From: Larkinella rosea
GTDB lineage: Bacteria; Bacteroidota; Bacteroidia; Cytophagales; Spirosomataceae
Reading direction: 5' to 3'
Length of the DNA stretch: 64,000 bases
Assembly: GCF_003858635.1 (NCBI RefSeq)
Contig: NZ_RQJO01000009.1
Location: 1,178,001-1,242,000, forward strand
The notes under the pieces are model-generated. The model ran no database searches. It was given only the letters and a program-made list of their open reading frames with translations, and was not told the DNA's origin. Positions 20,001 to 28,757 of this stretch are shown piece by piece. The stretch's first letter is position 1, and each line of letters starts with the position of its first letter. The position numbers were made by a program, and so were the translations under genes.

Positions 20001-22369
20001 GTGATGCCTGTGTGAGTGGGTGGGCGGAGACGACCGTTGTGGTGGAGGGCGGATCGTGTGATCCGAATTTAACCGCTCCGGTGTTGACCGCCGAGCAGCC
20101 GCGGATTGCGAACGGGTCGTCGACGAACCTGACGGTATCGGCCTGTTTGGTGGGGTATCTGGAGTGGGAAGGTGGGGATCCGGGATCGAGGGTGAGTCCG
20201 GCTCAGACGACGACGTACAAAGTGCGGTGCAGGCAAAGTGATGCCTGTGTGAGCGGGTGGGCTGAGACAACCGTTGAAGTTCATGATGGCTGTAATGTTC
20301 CCAAACCGGCGGTATGGGCGGATCCTGCATCCATTTTGGCTGGAGGATCGTCGACGCTTCATGCCAGCGGTTGTGCAGGGACACTTAAATGGGAGGGTGG
20401 ACCTTCGGGAGGTGATTGGCCGGTGAGTCCATCGGGAACGACGACCTACCAGGTATATTGTGTGGAGGGTCCGTGTCAAAGCGAGCGGGTGGAAGTGACA
20501 GTTACAGTTGGCGTTGAGCCCACTCCTTGTGATCCCCCAATTCTGACCGCTTCTGATGGTCGTACAAGGATTCAAAAGGGCGAGTCGATCCAGCTAATAG
20601 CGAGCGCATGTAATGGTCAGTTGGTTTGGGATGATGACGTAATTGACGCAAGTCGTTCCGTAAGTCCGGAAAACACAACTACATATCGGGTTTATTGTGA
20701 ACGAAATGGATGCTCAGCATCAACCGAACTAACCATCTTTGTCGATTCAGCACCTACCCGCCCTTTAGCCACTCGGTCGAGTGGACCTCAGTTTGGCACT
20801 AGCGCGAACTGTGATGCAAATCAAAATTATCCGATGAATTATTATTCTTCGGATGGCCAATTATATTCCGGAATTACACTTTATATCAGTAATCAAATTG
20901 CCAATGAAAACCATCCGCCCAGTGCCTTTTACACCTTGTCGGATGGACGATGGATGCATGTGGGTGAAAACGGAGTTGTTGATCAATTACAAAGTTGCAG
21001 TATTTCACCACCTCCTTGTATTCCACCATCCGCTCCAATTCTTTATTCCTACGCTCCGCAAACAACAAAAGGGATTACAATGAACCTGTATTCGGATGGC
21101 TGCGGGAGTAGTACATTTGAATGGGATAATGGATCAACTCAGATCAGCCGGTATGTGACACCTGATGTAACGACCATTTATCGGGCGCGGTGCAAGGTAA
21201 TGAATGCAGTGCCCGAATGTGCCAGCGAATGGGCGGAAATCAAGATTATAGTTGTTGAACCGTGTACTACACCACCAGCTGCTCCTCAATTGCATTCGCC
21301 AGGCAAAGAAATGCCCCGTGGTGAACCCGCCGGGATGTGGCTGTATTCGGATGGATGTACCAATAGTGACTTTGAGTGGGAGGACGGAACCGCCGAAGCC
21401 AGCCGTATGGTGAGTCCGCAGGAAACGACAACCTACCGCGCCCGGTGTAAAGCATCGGATAAATGTTACAGCGACTGGGCGGAAATCACGATTACTATTG
21501 TCGATGTTCCTCAGCCACCAACAACTCCGACAACGCCCGTAACACCAAATCCTGACCCTCCAGTTGTTTATACGCGTCCTTTCGCTGTTCAGACGAGCGG
21601 GCCGCAGTTTGGCAGTGGCGCAAATTGCGATCCTGGTCAGAATTTTCCGATGGCTTTCTATTCTTCTGACGGACAGTTGTACTCGGGTGTGACATTGTTT
21701 ATTAGTAATGACCTTTCTAATGAAAATCATCCTTCTAGTGCATATTATACCCTTTCCGATAACCGCTGGATGCATGTTAACGGTGCGGGCGAGGTCGACC
21801 ATTTGGAGGTTTGCAGTGTTTCGCCACCACCTCCGCCACCACCTCCTCCCTGTAATCCATCTATTCCTTATGTCTGGGCGGATCACTCCAATATTGTTGC
21901 TGGAGGATCTGCCTGGTTGCAGGCGATTGGCTGTAATGGTACATTAGAATGGGAAGGAGGGCATTCGGGAAGCGACTGGACAGTAAGCCCAACCCAAACG
22001 ACTACATATCGGGTTCTATGCAAAATTTCGGGAATTTGCTCCAGTGACTGGTCGACAATTACGATTACAGTGGAGCCGCCAGTCATTGTTGGACCGCCAT
22101 CTTTACCCTCAACACCAGCTAAAACCGTTCAAGAGATTGTTGGTCTTAGTGCTTCTTATAGTACCTCCGAGCAGGCATGTTTTATCTATGACCCCGGGAA
22201 TATTAATAAGCTTTATTCAACCGGGTACGGACTTGTCGAAAATATCGATGCTTATTCTGATGATAAAGGCATGACCCCGCTGCCCGATGGGTATTATAAA
22301 ATTTCAGGAAGTACATCATGGATTCACATCGTTGGCGGGCGACTGGTCGAAAAAGGAGAATGTCAATAA
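17024..22369 (+). CDS. 1781-residue secreted Ig-like repeat protein
   Basis: A signal peptide ends near ALASS. Residues 25-285 are a unique N-terminal domain (LPIWPTRYTGLADQPTVAA). About 15 cysteine-containing Ig-like modules of about 79 residues follow, each with C...LT, a central LEW.GG, TTTYR.RC and C.SGW..T. Eight consecutive ones are nearly identical. Two copies of a different module (SGPQFG..ANCD ... FYTLSDGRWMHV) occur near residues 1250 and 1525, the second followed by a run of nine prolines. The C-terminus (WIHIVGGRLVEKGECQ) does not look like a T9SS sorting domain, so the surface-retention mode is unclear. The Ig modules resemble those of the TANFOR protein across the divergent promoter region. 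Probably an adhesin. That is inference. Confidence 0.8.
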   Translation: MKTRLPISILFIFLLTSFSALASSENKLPIWPTRYTGLADQPTVAAIEEALAKGTLVEVTNLEISDAFVEKALTQLPLTLRVSKPEAGTGRTVQYDLTILGITVTTDGIKFTLGAKFIIPGTDKALYFGGSDIPMSFKGGAFSGAINLIDGGSTTDLGMGPNARFTLGPQTQLQFSCGKFSGISLDGELTVSHNSLLAQGIKNIIEKDFLVNTGTDNTSAGEYRFHFNTGVKDQWISIINLDTPSLWGIGSGNSDEVGQWFEKSPQTSTFTLDLSHKLITVKKNNPCDPLPSGPVLTAVDNRTSIGVGESVDLNASGCENSTLEWQGGPPDSGFWRVNPSVTTTYRARCKRSNDCMSGWSEITINVIAPPVLCDPIPSGPVLTAVDNRTSIPIGESVDLNASSCENSTLEWQGGPPDSGFWRVNPSVTTTYRARCKRSNDCVSGWVEITINIINAPPPCDPNLSAPVLTAEQPRIANGSSTNLTVSACVVGYLEWEGGDPGSSVSPAQTTTYRVRCKQSDACVSGWAETTVVVEGGSCDPNLTAPVLTAEQPRIANGSSTNLTVSACVVGYLEWEGGDPGASVRPAQTTTYRVRCRQSDACVSGWSETTVVVEGGSCDPNLTAPVLTAEQPRIANGSSTNLTVSACVVGYLEWEGGDPGMRVSPAQTTTYRVRCKQSDDCVSGWAETTVEVEGGSCDPNLTAPVLIAEQPRIANGSSTNLTVSACVVGYLEWEGGDPGMRVSPAQTTTYRVRCKQSDACVSGWAETTVVVEGGSCDPNLTAPALIAEQPRIANGSSTNLTVSACVVGYLEWEGGDPGSSVRPAQTTTYRVRCRQSEECVSGWAETTVVVEGGSCDPNLTAPALTAEQPRIANGSSTNLTVSACVVGYLEWEGGDPGMRVSPAQTTTYRVRCKQSDDCVSGWAETTVEVEGGSCDPNLTAPVLIAEQPRIANGSSTNLTVSACVVGYLEWEGGDPGMRVSPAQTTTYRVRCKQSDACVSGWAETTVVVEGGSCDPNLTAPVLTAEQPRIANGSSTNLTVSACLVGYLEWEGGDPGSRVSPAQTTTYKVRCRQSDACVSGWAETTVEVHDGCNVPKPAVWADPASILAGGSSTLHASGCAGTLKWEGGPSGGDWPVSPSGTTTYQVYCVEGPCQSERVEVTVTVGVEPTPCDPPILTASDGRTRIQKGESIQLIASACNGQLVWDDDVIDASRSVSPENTTTYRVYCERNGCSASTELTIFVDSAPTRPLATRSSGPQFGTSANCDANQNYPMNYYSSDGQLYSGITLYISNQIANENHPPSAFYTLSDGRWMHVGENGVVDQLQSCSISPPPCIPPSAPILYSYAPQTTKGITMNLYSDGCGSSTFEWDNGSTQISRYVTPDVTTIYRARCKVMNAVPECASEWAEIKIIVVEPCTTPPAAPQLHSPGKEMPRGEPAGMWLYSDGCTNSDFEWEDGTAEASRMVSPQETTTYRARCKASDKCYSDWAEITITIVDVPQPPTTPTTPVTPNPDPPVVYTRPFAVQTSGPQFGSGANCDPGQNFPMAFYSSDGQLYSGVTLFISNDLSNENHPSSAYYTLSDNRWMHVNGAGEVDHLEVCSVSPPPPPPPPPCNPSIPYVWADHSNIVAGGSAWLQAIGCNGTLEWEGGHSGSDWTVSPTQTTTYRVLCKISGICSSDWSTITITVEPPVIVGPPSLPSTPAKTVQEIVGLSASYSTSEQACFIYDPGNINKLYSTGYGLVENIDAYSDDKGMTPLPDGYYKISGSTSWIHIVGGRLVEKGECQ
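18404..20299 (+). repeat. eight tandem 237-bp units encoding 79-residue Ig-like modules
   Basis: Unit starts, marked by CCGAATTT (CCGAATCT in the first), fall at 18404, 18641, 18878, 19115, 19352, 19589, 19826 and 20063, each exactly 237 bp apart. Units 3-4 and 6-7 are a segmental copy. 18953-19335 is identical to 19664-20046 (383 bp, offset 711) with the first mismatches at 18952 and 19336. The units keep the reading frame, so copy number can change without disrupting the protein. Confidence 0.95.
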
Positions 22370-22451
22370 AAGGCTCAGAACATAAGCTGAGTCAAAGGCA
22401 AGATCGTAATCGTTATTGTTTATGATCTCGCCATTGACTAAAAAAGAAATC

Positions 22452-22691
22452 CTACATACCCGGTTTCTTGGGGGACATATTCACCGCTTCGAAAATGTAC
22501 TTTCGGAGGTCTGAAAAACCGTCCTCGAAGCGAAAACTCAGGGTGGGTCGCGCCGGTTTGGCGTAGGAAATACCCGTGCCCTGCACCACGGTTTTATCCG
22601 TAATGCATATGATGCATCCCACACTTTTCAAAATGGTTACATTGTTTTTCCGGCTGGCCATATTGACGGTAAAAATGACGGTGTATGGCAC
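22452..22691 (-). other. uncertain small or remnant ORF after the Ig-repeat gene
   Basis: The 470-nt gap between 22369 and 22841 holds a minus-strand frame from GTG 22691 (open back to a stop near 22719) to a TAG at 22452, ending FRFEDGFSDLRKYIFEAVN. Codon use is like the neighbours. A plus-strand frame through 22517-22866 is also open with natural-looking codons (GYIVFPAGHIDGKNDGVWHP) but has no start or proper end. I recognise neither. One is probably the remnant of a broken gene, but I cannot decide which strand. Confidence 0.25.
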
Positions 22692-22840
22692 CCCATCCGA
22701 CAGCGTTTCGATGAAATCTCACTGCTGATTGGAGAAGTTGCACAACAGCGTAACTTCACCATTTGTATTTCTTCCTTACAACAACCCCTGCCGAACCACC
22801 TGTTGCGTCGATTAGCAAATAACCGTTACTTCGAACTTGT

Positions 22841-25455
22841 TTATTCCGAACGTAGTGAGGATACGGGATTCGCCAAGGCCGCTTTGATGGATTGGAACGA
22901 AACCGTGAGCAAGGCAATGCCGACGGCCAGCAAACCCGCCAGGGCGAAAATCCACCACTCGATTTCAATTTTGTACGCAAAATCCTGAAGCCAGCGGTTC
23001 ATGAAGTAACCGGCAATGGGCGAGGCAATTACGAAGGCAATCAGGGCCAGTTTCAGGAAATCCTTCGAAAGCAGGGCCACGATGCTGATGACCGACGCAC
23101 CGAGCACTTTCCGGACGCCGATTTCTTTTGTCCGTTGTTCGGCCATGTAAGCCGCCAGACCAAATAATCCCAGACAACCGATGAAGATGGCAATGGCGGT
23201 GAAAATCCCGAGCAGCGAGCGGAGTTTGTCCTCTGACTGGTACATCTGTTCGAAGTTTTCATCCAGGAATTTGTATTCGAGCGGATAGTCGGGCGTGTAC
23301 GCGTCCCAGACTTTTCGCACGTTATCGACCGTAGCTCGAACATCGGCTGCTTTTATTTTTACGGCTACTTTCCAGTATGCATCAGGGAAAATCTGAAGAA
23401 CTGCTACCTCCACTTTATCGTATAAACTCTTGTAATTAAAATCTTCAACGACGCCGATAACCTTGCCGGTTTTAAGCGAATCGGGATTCTTCGCGCCCCA
23501 AGGATGCCAGGCTAACAGTTTTCCAAGGGCCTTTTCGGGCGTTCCAAAACCGAGCTGTTTAACGGCGGTTTGATTGATGATAAATGCGTGATCCTGGCCG
23601 GTTTTCATTTCTTTTAAAAAATCCCGGCCGGCCACCAGATGCAATCCCAGGGTTTTGATGTAATCATAATCGACCAGTAGCTACGTCGCCGATTGGGTCC
23701 GGTTTTCGCCCTTATTCGGTACAATTATTTCATCGCCCGCAACCGCATCACCCGGAAAACCGTACCCGATTGAAACCGCTGACACGCCGGGTAATCGTAC
23801 TAATTCGCTTTTAAAAGACTCCTTCTTCTGATTCATATTATCTCCGCGCATTGGGAAAAACAGATTGTTTAAAAACAACGAGCGCGCTGATAATCAGCAG
23901 AACGGATAAGGTAAACTGGATCACCACCAGACTGTGCCGGAGCCAGGGCGTTTTGCCGGGTTCCTGATAAATGGAAACCGAGCCGTTTAACACGTTGACC
24001 GGTTTGAAACCGGATAAAACGAGCGCGGGGTAAAAACCGGTCAGAATGCTCAGTTCGAACATGAGTGCGATTAGCCTAACGATTACGAGAGGATTTGTAA
24101 ACAGCTCAAACGGGATTTGCTTGTTTGTAAATTGATTGAGCCAGGGGAATAATACAGAAACCAGGCCAATCGAAATGAGCGTACTGATGACAATTAACAA
24201 CAGCGTTTCTGCGATAAATTGCAGTATTAATTGCTTCCGGCCCGCGCCAACGGTTTTACGCACACCCACTTCCTTCGCGCTGTAACGATTTGGCCGTGGC
24301 CAGATTCACAAAATTAAAGCAGGCGATTAACAGGATAAAAACCGCAATAGCCGTCAGACCATTTACGTAAGTACTGTTTCCTCGTTGTGAGGTATCGAAT
24401 TTAAAAGCAGCCGAAAAAAAAAATGAATGTTTTTTAGTGGCTGAAAATAAGGCGTATTTGAGGTGTTTTTATCTTCAACAAAGGGCGCCATTTTTTTCTT
24501 TTACCAGAGCCTGAAACTTTCGCTCCAATGGTTGAATATCTACCCCTTTTTTAACTTTAACGTAGTTATAAAACTGATTCCAACGCCAGCTTTGCATGCG
24601 TTCCGCCGGTAACTGGATGGCCGCCAACGGAATGATGTAATCAAATTGTAAATGAAACTTCGGATGATTTGGAACGACACCTTTGATCAGATAAGGCTGT
24701 TTATTCATCAGGATTTGTTTTCCCACGACATCCTCAGAATGGAAAAACCGCTGGGCCATTTCCGGTGAAATCACAATCGAAGCGCGATCGTCCAGGGCCT
24801 TGACTGGAGATCCGTATCGGAAAGGAAGCGGGAAGACTTCAAAAAAAGTGGAATCGATGAAGAGACCATTTTCTTCGTACGACTTGGTATTACCGGATTC
24901 GAACAGCGTCTTGTGCTGGGCGGTCATCATGATCCGGGCGGTTTTTTCTACTTCGGGAAACTCCGTTTGCAGCGTCGTGGTGTACATGGGCGGTGCCACC
25001 GCCATTTCGATAGTGCCCTGAGCGTCGGTGTGTTCGTTGTAGACGCGAAAAACCCGAGCGCCATCGGTCAGAAACAGATCATACCGGGTTTCATCCCAGA
25101 CAAAAAGCGAGATCAGCAGGCAGGCCGTCAGACCCAATGTCAGTCCGGCAATGTTGACGAACGAGTAGGCTTTGTGCCTCGTTATATTTCTGAAAGCGAT
25201 TTTAAAATAGCTGCGTACCATATCAGACTGTTTTATAGATGAAGACGCTGACTGTTTTCGATTCAAAAAGAACGGCCGCAAATACCGCACAACTGCCAGT
25301 GCATACTCCCGTCGGGCCCTCGCTAAACCCACTTCCGCCACCCGTTTGTAAAACACTTCATGCAAATCTCCCTGTACATCTTCCAGCAAATCTGGAGCGA
25401 CGAACGTTTCGAGAAGAAGATCGGCCCAACGGGGAGGTTGAGAATGTGCGTTCAT
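22841..25455 (-). pseudogene. broken FtsX/MacB-type ABC transporter permease with permease-prefix domain
   Basis: Reading leftward from ATG 25455: a cytosolic permease-prefix domain (ADLLLETFVAPDLLEDVQGD), then a first membrane helix after FKIAFRNITRHKAYSF and a MacB-like periplasmic region. The frame is lost near 24475 (after KEKNGALC), and homologous sequence continues in another frame with a further shift near 24270 (before GVRKTVGAGRKQL). Around 23840-23880 about a dozen codons are missing, and an in-frame TAG at 23681 interrupts QSAT/LLVDYDYIKTLGLHL. The final part (23644-22841) has the usual C-terminal helices and ends NPVSSLRSE. Intact members are about 800 residues with eight to nine helices. 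With this many lesions it is not functional. An intact PadR regulator gene, the usual partner of prefix-domain permeases, lies 62 nt upstream. Confidence 0.88.
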
Positions 25456-25517
25456 AAATCGTATTTGGTTAAGAGTCAGAAAACGACAGTCAACTTTTAT
25501 CTCTTAACTCATAATTC

Positions 25518-25862
25518 TTAACTTCCAAAACCAATTAGTTGAAACTTCCCCGGCGGAATGGCCTGCCAGAGCCGGCTGCGAACTTCCTGAATATCGTTCA
25601 GGGCGCGGACTCCAGCGTTGGTCAGGGCGAAAAAACGCTTGCGACGACCACCACGTTCGGCGGTTGCGCCCCCCATCTCAGACGATAGAAACCCTTTTTC
25701 TTCGAGTCGGTACAAGGTAGCGTGGACAGCGCTCATCGTGATCGATCGCCCGGTTTGCTGCTGCACGTCTTCCCAGATCGTTACGCCGTAGGCTTCGGCC
25801 GGGCAGGCGGCCACGACCAGCAGGACAATCTCTTCAAATTCACCTAAAAAGGATCTGCGCAT
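25518..25862 (-). CDS. PadR-family transcriptional regulator
   Basis: 114 residues, a complete PadR N-terminal winged helix: LGEFEEIVLLVVAACPAEAYG, then the recognition region TMSAVHATLYRLEEKGFLSS and the basic wing GGRRKRFFALTNAG. There is no long C-terminal domain (PadR-s2 size). PadR proteins of this type normally sit directly before prefix-domain MacB-like permeases and repress them. Here the target permease is a pseudogene while the regulator looks intact, so it is either a relic under weak selection or acts elsewhere. Confidence 0.88.
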   Translation of the reverse strand: MRRSFLGEFEEIVLLVVAACPAEAYGVTIWEDVQQQTGRSITMSAVHATLYRLEEKGFLSSEMGGATAERGGRRKRFFALTNAGVRALNDIQEVRSRLWQAIPPGKFQLIGFGS

Positions 25863-25903
25863 GGTCTTAACCGGCTAGGAGTATTAGTTGTAATTTTGCA
25901 AAA

Positions 25904-25911
25904 CAAATATA
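25904..25911 (-). promoter_or_regulatory. candidate -7 box (TATATTTG) for padR
   Basis: On the minus strand TATATTTG matches the Bacteroidota consensus TAnnTTTG exactly, 42 nt before the padR ATG. No clear TTG at the -33 position was found, so the call is moderate. Confidence 0.45.
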
Positions 25912-26112
25912 CTGCCAAATCGGGAAAATGGCCTTTTGAAGCAACTGGGAGGGGATACGAAAATCTGTTCTGTACGATTTCGGACAGAATCTGTCCAGGC
26001 GCGGACAAAGAAGATGAGTAAAAGTTTCCGGTTTTCGGTTTACTGTGACGAACGCATTCGGACTTTCAAAAGCGTGCGTCAGCCACCGAAAACTGTATAC
26101 CGAAAACCGTCT

Positions 26113-27099
26113 CTACATTGACCCAATCAGTGTTGCCATTTTTTCGCGCAAAGCCGGATCGGGCAAGCGGCCGTATCCGGCCAGCATGTTGTCCGCAGCG
26201 TGTTTCGGATCGCTGGTTCCGGGAATGACGCAGGTGACAGCGGGGTGGGAGACGATAAATTTCAGGAAGAACTGCGCCCAGGTAGTAATGTCGTTTTCAG
26301 TGGCCCAAACGGGTACGGGTTTTCCTTTTACGAGCGAAAAAAGCCGCCCTTCGGCATACGGCTGATTGATGATCGTGGCCAAACCTTTGTCCTGGGCCAT
26401 GGGCAGGAGCTTTTTCTCGGCGTTGCGGGCCAGAATCGAATAGTTGAACTGCACGAAATCGATGGGGAATTTAGAGATAATATTGATCAGTTCGTCGTGC
26501 ATCGAATCGGTGTAATGCGTAATGCCAATGTAGCGGATTTTACCGGCGGTTTTCCAGGTTTTCAGTGTTTCAAGATGCGTTTTCCAATCGACGAGGTTAT
26601 GAATCTGCATCAAATCCATCGACGTTCGCTGCATTTTCCGCATCGACTCTTCCATCTGCCGAATGCCTGCCTCGCGGCCGCGCGTCCAGACTTTGGTGGC
26701 GTAAAAAAACTGGTTTTGAATCCCGGATAATGCGGTTAGCTCGCCTACGACTTCTTCCGACCGTCCGTACATCGGCGACGAATCGATCAGCTTGCCGCCT
26801 GCCTTGTGAACGGCTTTCAGCGTTTGCAGCAACTCGTCATGGGCCGACGTTCCCGAAACATCGAACGTTTGCCAGGTTCCGATACCGACGACGGGCAGTT
26901 TTTCCTTCGTGGAAGGAATGCTTCGGTTGAGCATGGTAGATTGGGTAGTTAATGAAAAACCAGTCAAGCCGCTGACACCCAGAGCGGAAGCCGAAATAGC
27001 CAATAGCCGGAGCGCTTCCCGTCGGGAAGGTAGAGGGGCGCCGGAGTCGTGATTCGTCGGTTTCGTGATCATTGGGTTCGTTTTGCGGATCGGTTTCAC
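26113..27099 (-). CDS. Tat-exported aldo/keto reductase
   Basis: 328 residues. The N-terminus contains a twin-arginine motif (PSRREALRLLAISASALG), suggesting periplasmic export. The body is an aldo/keto reductase TIM barrel: VVGIGTWQTFD, the Asp/Tyr of LIDSSPMYG, the Lys of FYATKVW and the His of LMQIHNLVDW complete the catalytic tetrad. C-terminal GTSDPKHAADNM is the usual NADP-binding segment. Substrate unknown. The gene stands alone, 58 nt left of the degenerate sensor gene end and on the same strand. Confidence 0.85.
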   Translation of the reverse strand: MKPIRKTNPMITKPTNHDSGAPLPSRREALRLLAISASALGVSGLTGFSLTTQSTMLNRSIPSTKEKLPVVGIGTWQTFDVSGTSAHDELLQTLKAVHKAGGKLIDSSPMYGRSEEVVGELTALSGIQNQFFYATKVWTRGREAGIRQMEESMRKMQRTSMDLMQIHNLVDWKTHLETLKTWKTAGKIRYIGITHYTDSMHDELINIISKFPIDFVQFNYSILARNAEKKLLPMAQDKGLATIINQPYAEGRLFSLVKGKPVPVWATENDITTWAQFFLKFIVSHPAVTCVIPGTSDPKHAADNMLAGYGRLPDPALREKMATLIGSM

Positions 27100-27157
27100 T
27101 AAAAACCGGATTGGGATGAAAACGTTTCAGGCAGTTGGCCAAAGAGCTGATCGACTA

Positions 27158-28039
27158 TTAAAAAGGGCGGAAAATGGTGGCCTGCATCCACTCCCGCAAC
27201 CGGCGCTGATGATCCATCAGATTCTGAATTCGCAATTGAAATTCAGTGAAATTATAAGGCTGGCTGAAATAATCATCCGCGCCAAGAGCCAGTCCTTTGA
27301 TCCGGTTTTCGGTGGAAGGCGTCGTCGTCAGCAAGACCACCGGAATGTGCTGCGTTCGCTGGTCTTCTTTCAGTTTTCGACACAGCGTGAAACCGTCCAT
27401 GTCCGGTATCTCGATGTCGCCAATGATCAGGTCCGGAATCAGACCGGTCGCCTGTTCCCAGCCTTCGAGGCCATTGGTGACCTGCAACACGGTATATTTT
27501 CCGGTAAAACCGCTGGCGATGGAATCAGCCAGCTCCGGGTTGTTTTCAACCAGCAAAATGAGGGGTTGTGCGTTTGGGAGCGGAGCCGGTTTTTCAGGAT
27601 GGAACCGGATCAAATCAACAGGTGGTTTTTCAAGAAGATCGGGCGTCTTCAAAAACCGGTCGTCCGGGTTATTGGGATCCATCTGCTGGTTGAAAAGACT
27701 CAGGAGACGGTAGGCATTTTTTTCAATAGTGGCCAGCCGGTGTCTGTTTTTTGCCTCCTGCGTTTCCATCAGCATGTGTTGAATCGGCAATAGAATGAGC
27801 GTCAGAGTGGTTCGGAATTCCATGGTCAGGCCATGGAAAATGCTGACTTTCAGATCATGAATGGTTTGCTGCTGTTTAGCTTGCCGTGCTGCTAGCCTGG
27901 CCAGTTTTTGAGCCCGAAACCATTTGGGACCGTATATAAAAAGGCCAAATAAAAGTCCGCCCAACAAGACACCGAGGGTCAGGTTGGTAAGCCATTCCAG
28001 GGCCTGGCTTGAAAACAGATCAGTTAGTTCGTCAGCCAT
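27158..28039 (-). CDS. membrane protein with degenerate HisKA and degenerate receiver domain
   Basis: 293 residues. One membrane helix (about 18-36) is followed by a HisKA-like helix pair in which the usual SHEFRTPLTL reads TMEFRTTLTL, so the phospho-accepting His is Met. There is no ATPase domain. Residues 160-280 are a receiver domain (ILLVENNPE, IIGDIEIPDMDG, DDYFSQPYN). The Asp of the phosphorylation site seems kept, but one acidic-pocket Asp is Asn and the conserved Lys is Gln. It looks like a hybrid kinase stripped of kinase chemistry, possibly a phosphorylation-independent adaptor. No DNA-binding domain. Its ATG follows directly on the TAA of the upstream small membrane protein gene, so the two are one operon. 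Confidence 0.8.
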   Translation of the reverse strand: MADELTDLFSSQALEWLTNLTLGVLLGGLLFGLFIYGPKWFRAQKLARLAARQAKQQQTIHDLKVSIFHGLTMEFRTTLTLILLPIQHMLMETQEAKNRHRLATIEKNAYRLLSLFNQQMDPNNPDDRFLKTPDLLEKPPVDLIRFHPEKPAPLPNAQPLILLVENNPELADSIASGFTGKYTVLQVTNGLEGWEQATGLIPDLIIGDIEIPDMDGFTLCRKLKEDQRTQHIPVVLLTTTPSTENRIKGLALGADDYFSQPYNFTEFQLRIQNLMDHQRRLREWMQATIFRPF

Positions 28040-28459
28040 TTAGGGTTTGAACAGTGTGAAAGGAACATGTTTCCACAGCCAATACAGGAAAAAAATCAAA
28101 ATGAAGGCCCAGATAGCTCCCAAAACGTTCAGCAGCCTCCGTTCTCTCTGCGTCAGTTTTGCCATGGTCTTACTGGACTCACTCGGAGCCGGTGCGGGTG
28201 GAATGGATTGAAACAACGTTGTTGGATTCCGTCGCCAGTCAACGGAAAGTAAGCGTTCTTTCAGGCTGTCTCCCCGGAGCTTTCCAATGGAGAAATATTC
28301 GTTTTCGACCAGGTACCAATAGATTTCTTCGTTCAGAACGGTTTCGCTCGCGGGAATAACCGTGTATAACTCTTTTAAAGTGAAAGATGGAATGTAGGTT
28401 TTATAGTGCATTAATTTCTGTTCTATTTGATTACGAATCGCTTCATTTTCATCTTTCAT
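28040..28459 (-). CDS. small tail-anchored membrane protein, paralogue 1
   Basis: 139 residues. A soluble N-terminal part (KLMHYKTYIPSFTLKELYTV, EEIYWYLVENEYFSIGK, LLSVDWRR) is followed by a variable linker and one C-terminal helix (AIWAFILIFFLYWLWKHVPF). It is clearly paralogous to the 137-residue product at 30007-30420 in size, motif order and the ending YWLW. I recognise no family. It is the first gene of an operon with the degenerate sensor/receiver, suggesting it acts with that protein at the membrane. The predicted promoter is about 300 nt upstream. Confidence 0.72.
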   Translation of the reverse strand: MKDENEAIRNQIEQKLMHYKTYIPSFTLKELYTVIPASETVLNEEIYWYLVENEYFSIGKLRGDSLKERLLSVDWRRNPTTLFQSIPPAPAPSESSKTMAKLTQRERRLLNVLGAIWAFILIFFLYWLWKHVPFTLFKP

Positions 28460-28752
28460 CGTGCAGAGATACAGGGTTTCGGGCCGGATTCCGTTCAGAA
28501 CGGCCGTAGTTTTGATTGCGTACCGGATACTATCCGGACGAAATCGTCAATAAAATAGGAGTGTTAAGTCCGGGGAAATCGGGTGAACGTCTGAGTACTT
28601 TCAGGATCGTCGCTTTCGACTAAATGGGAGTCCGGGAGCTTTGGTTTTCATGATTTTTAGTTCTACACGTTTTTTAATTTTACAGACTAGTTAGTAATTA
28701 CCGAAAAATTAACAAAATCAGGCCTTCCTACGCAGGAAGACAGCGAGTTATC
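28460..28752 (-). other. long structured 5' leader of the 28459 gene
   Basis: Between the predicted start site (about 28751) and the ATG at 28459 there are about 290 nt without a substantial ORF. On the minus strand it contains a 6-bp hairpin (CTTCCT/AGGAAG) right after the start, a later CCGGAT/ATCCGG hairpin and a possible 16-codon basic peptide (MKTKAPGLPFSRKRRS). The paralogue has a leader of only about 40 nt. Leader control is a guess. Confidence 0.35.
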
Positions 28753-28757
28753 AGCAA

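Noticed and set aside
18404-20299. CRISPR-like regular repeats
   Set aside because: The period is 237 bp with no unique spacers, and the units are in-frame codons of one protein.
18366-20384. Long antisense Ser/Pro/His-rich frames (298 and 281 codons) across the 237-bp repeats
   Set aside because: They are the reverse of a highly repetitive, GC-rich coding array; they repeat in step with it and lack any domain or start context.
22373-22400. Terminator after the Ig-repeat gene
   Set aside because: Only a 5-bp CTCAG/CTGAG stem with no T-run; too weak to call.
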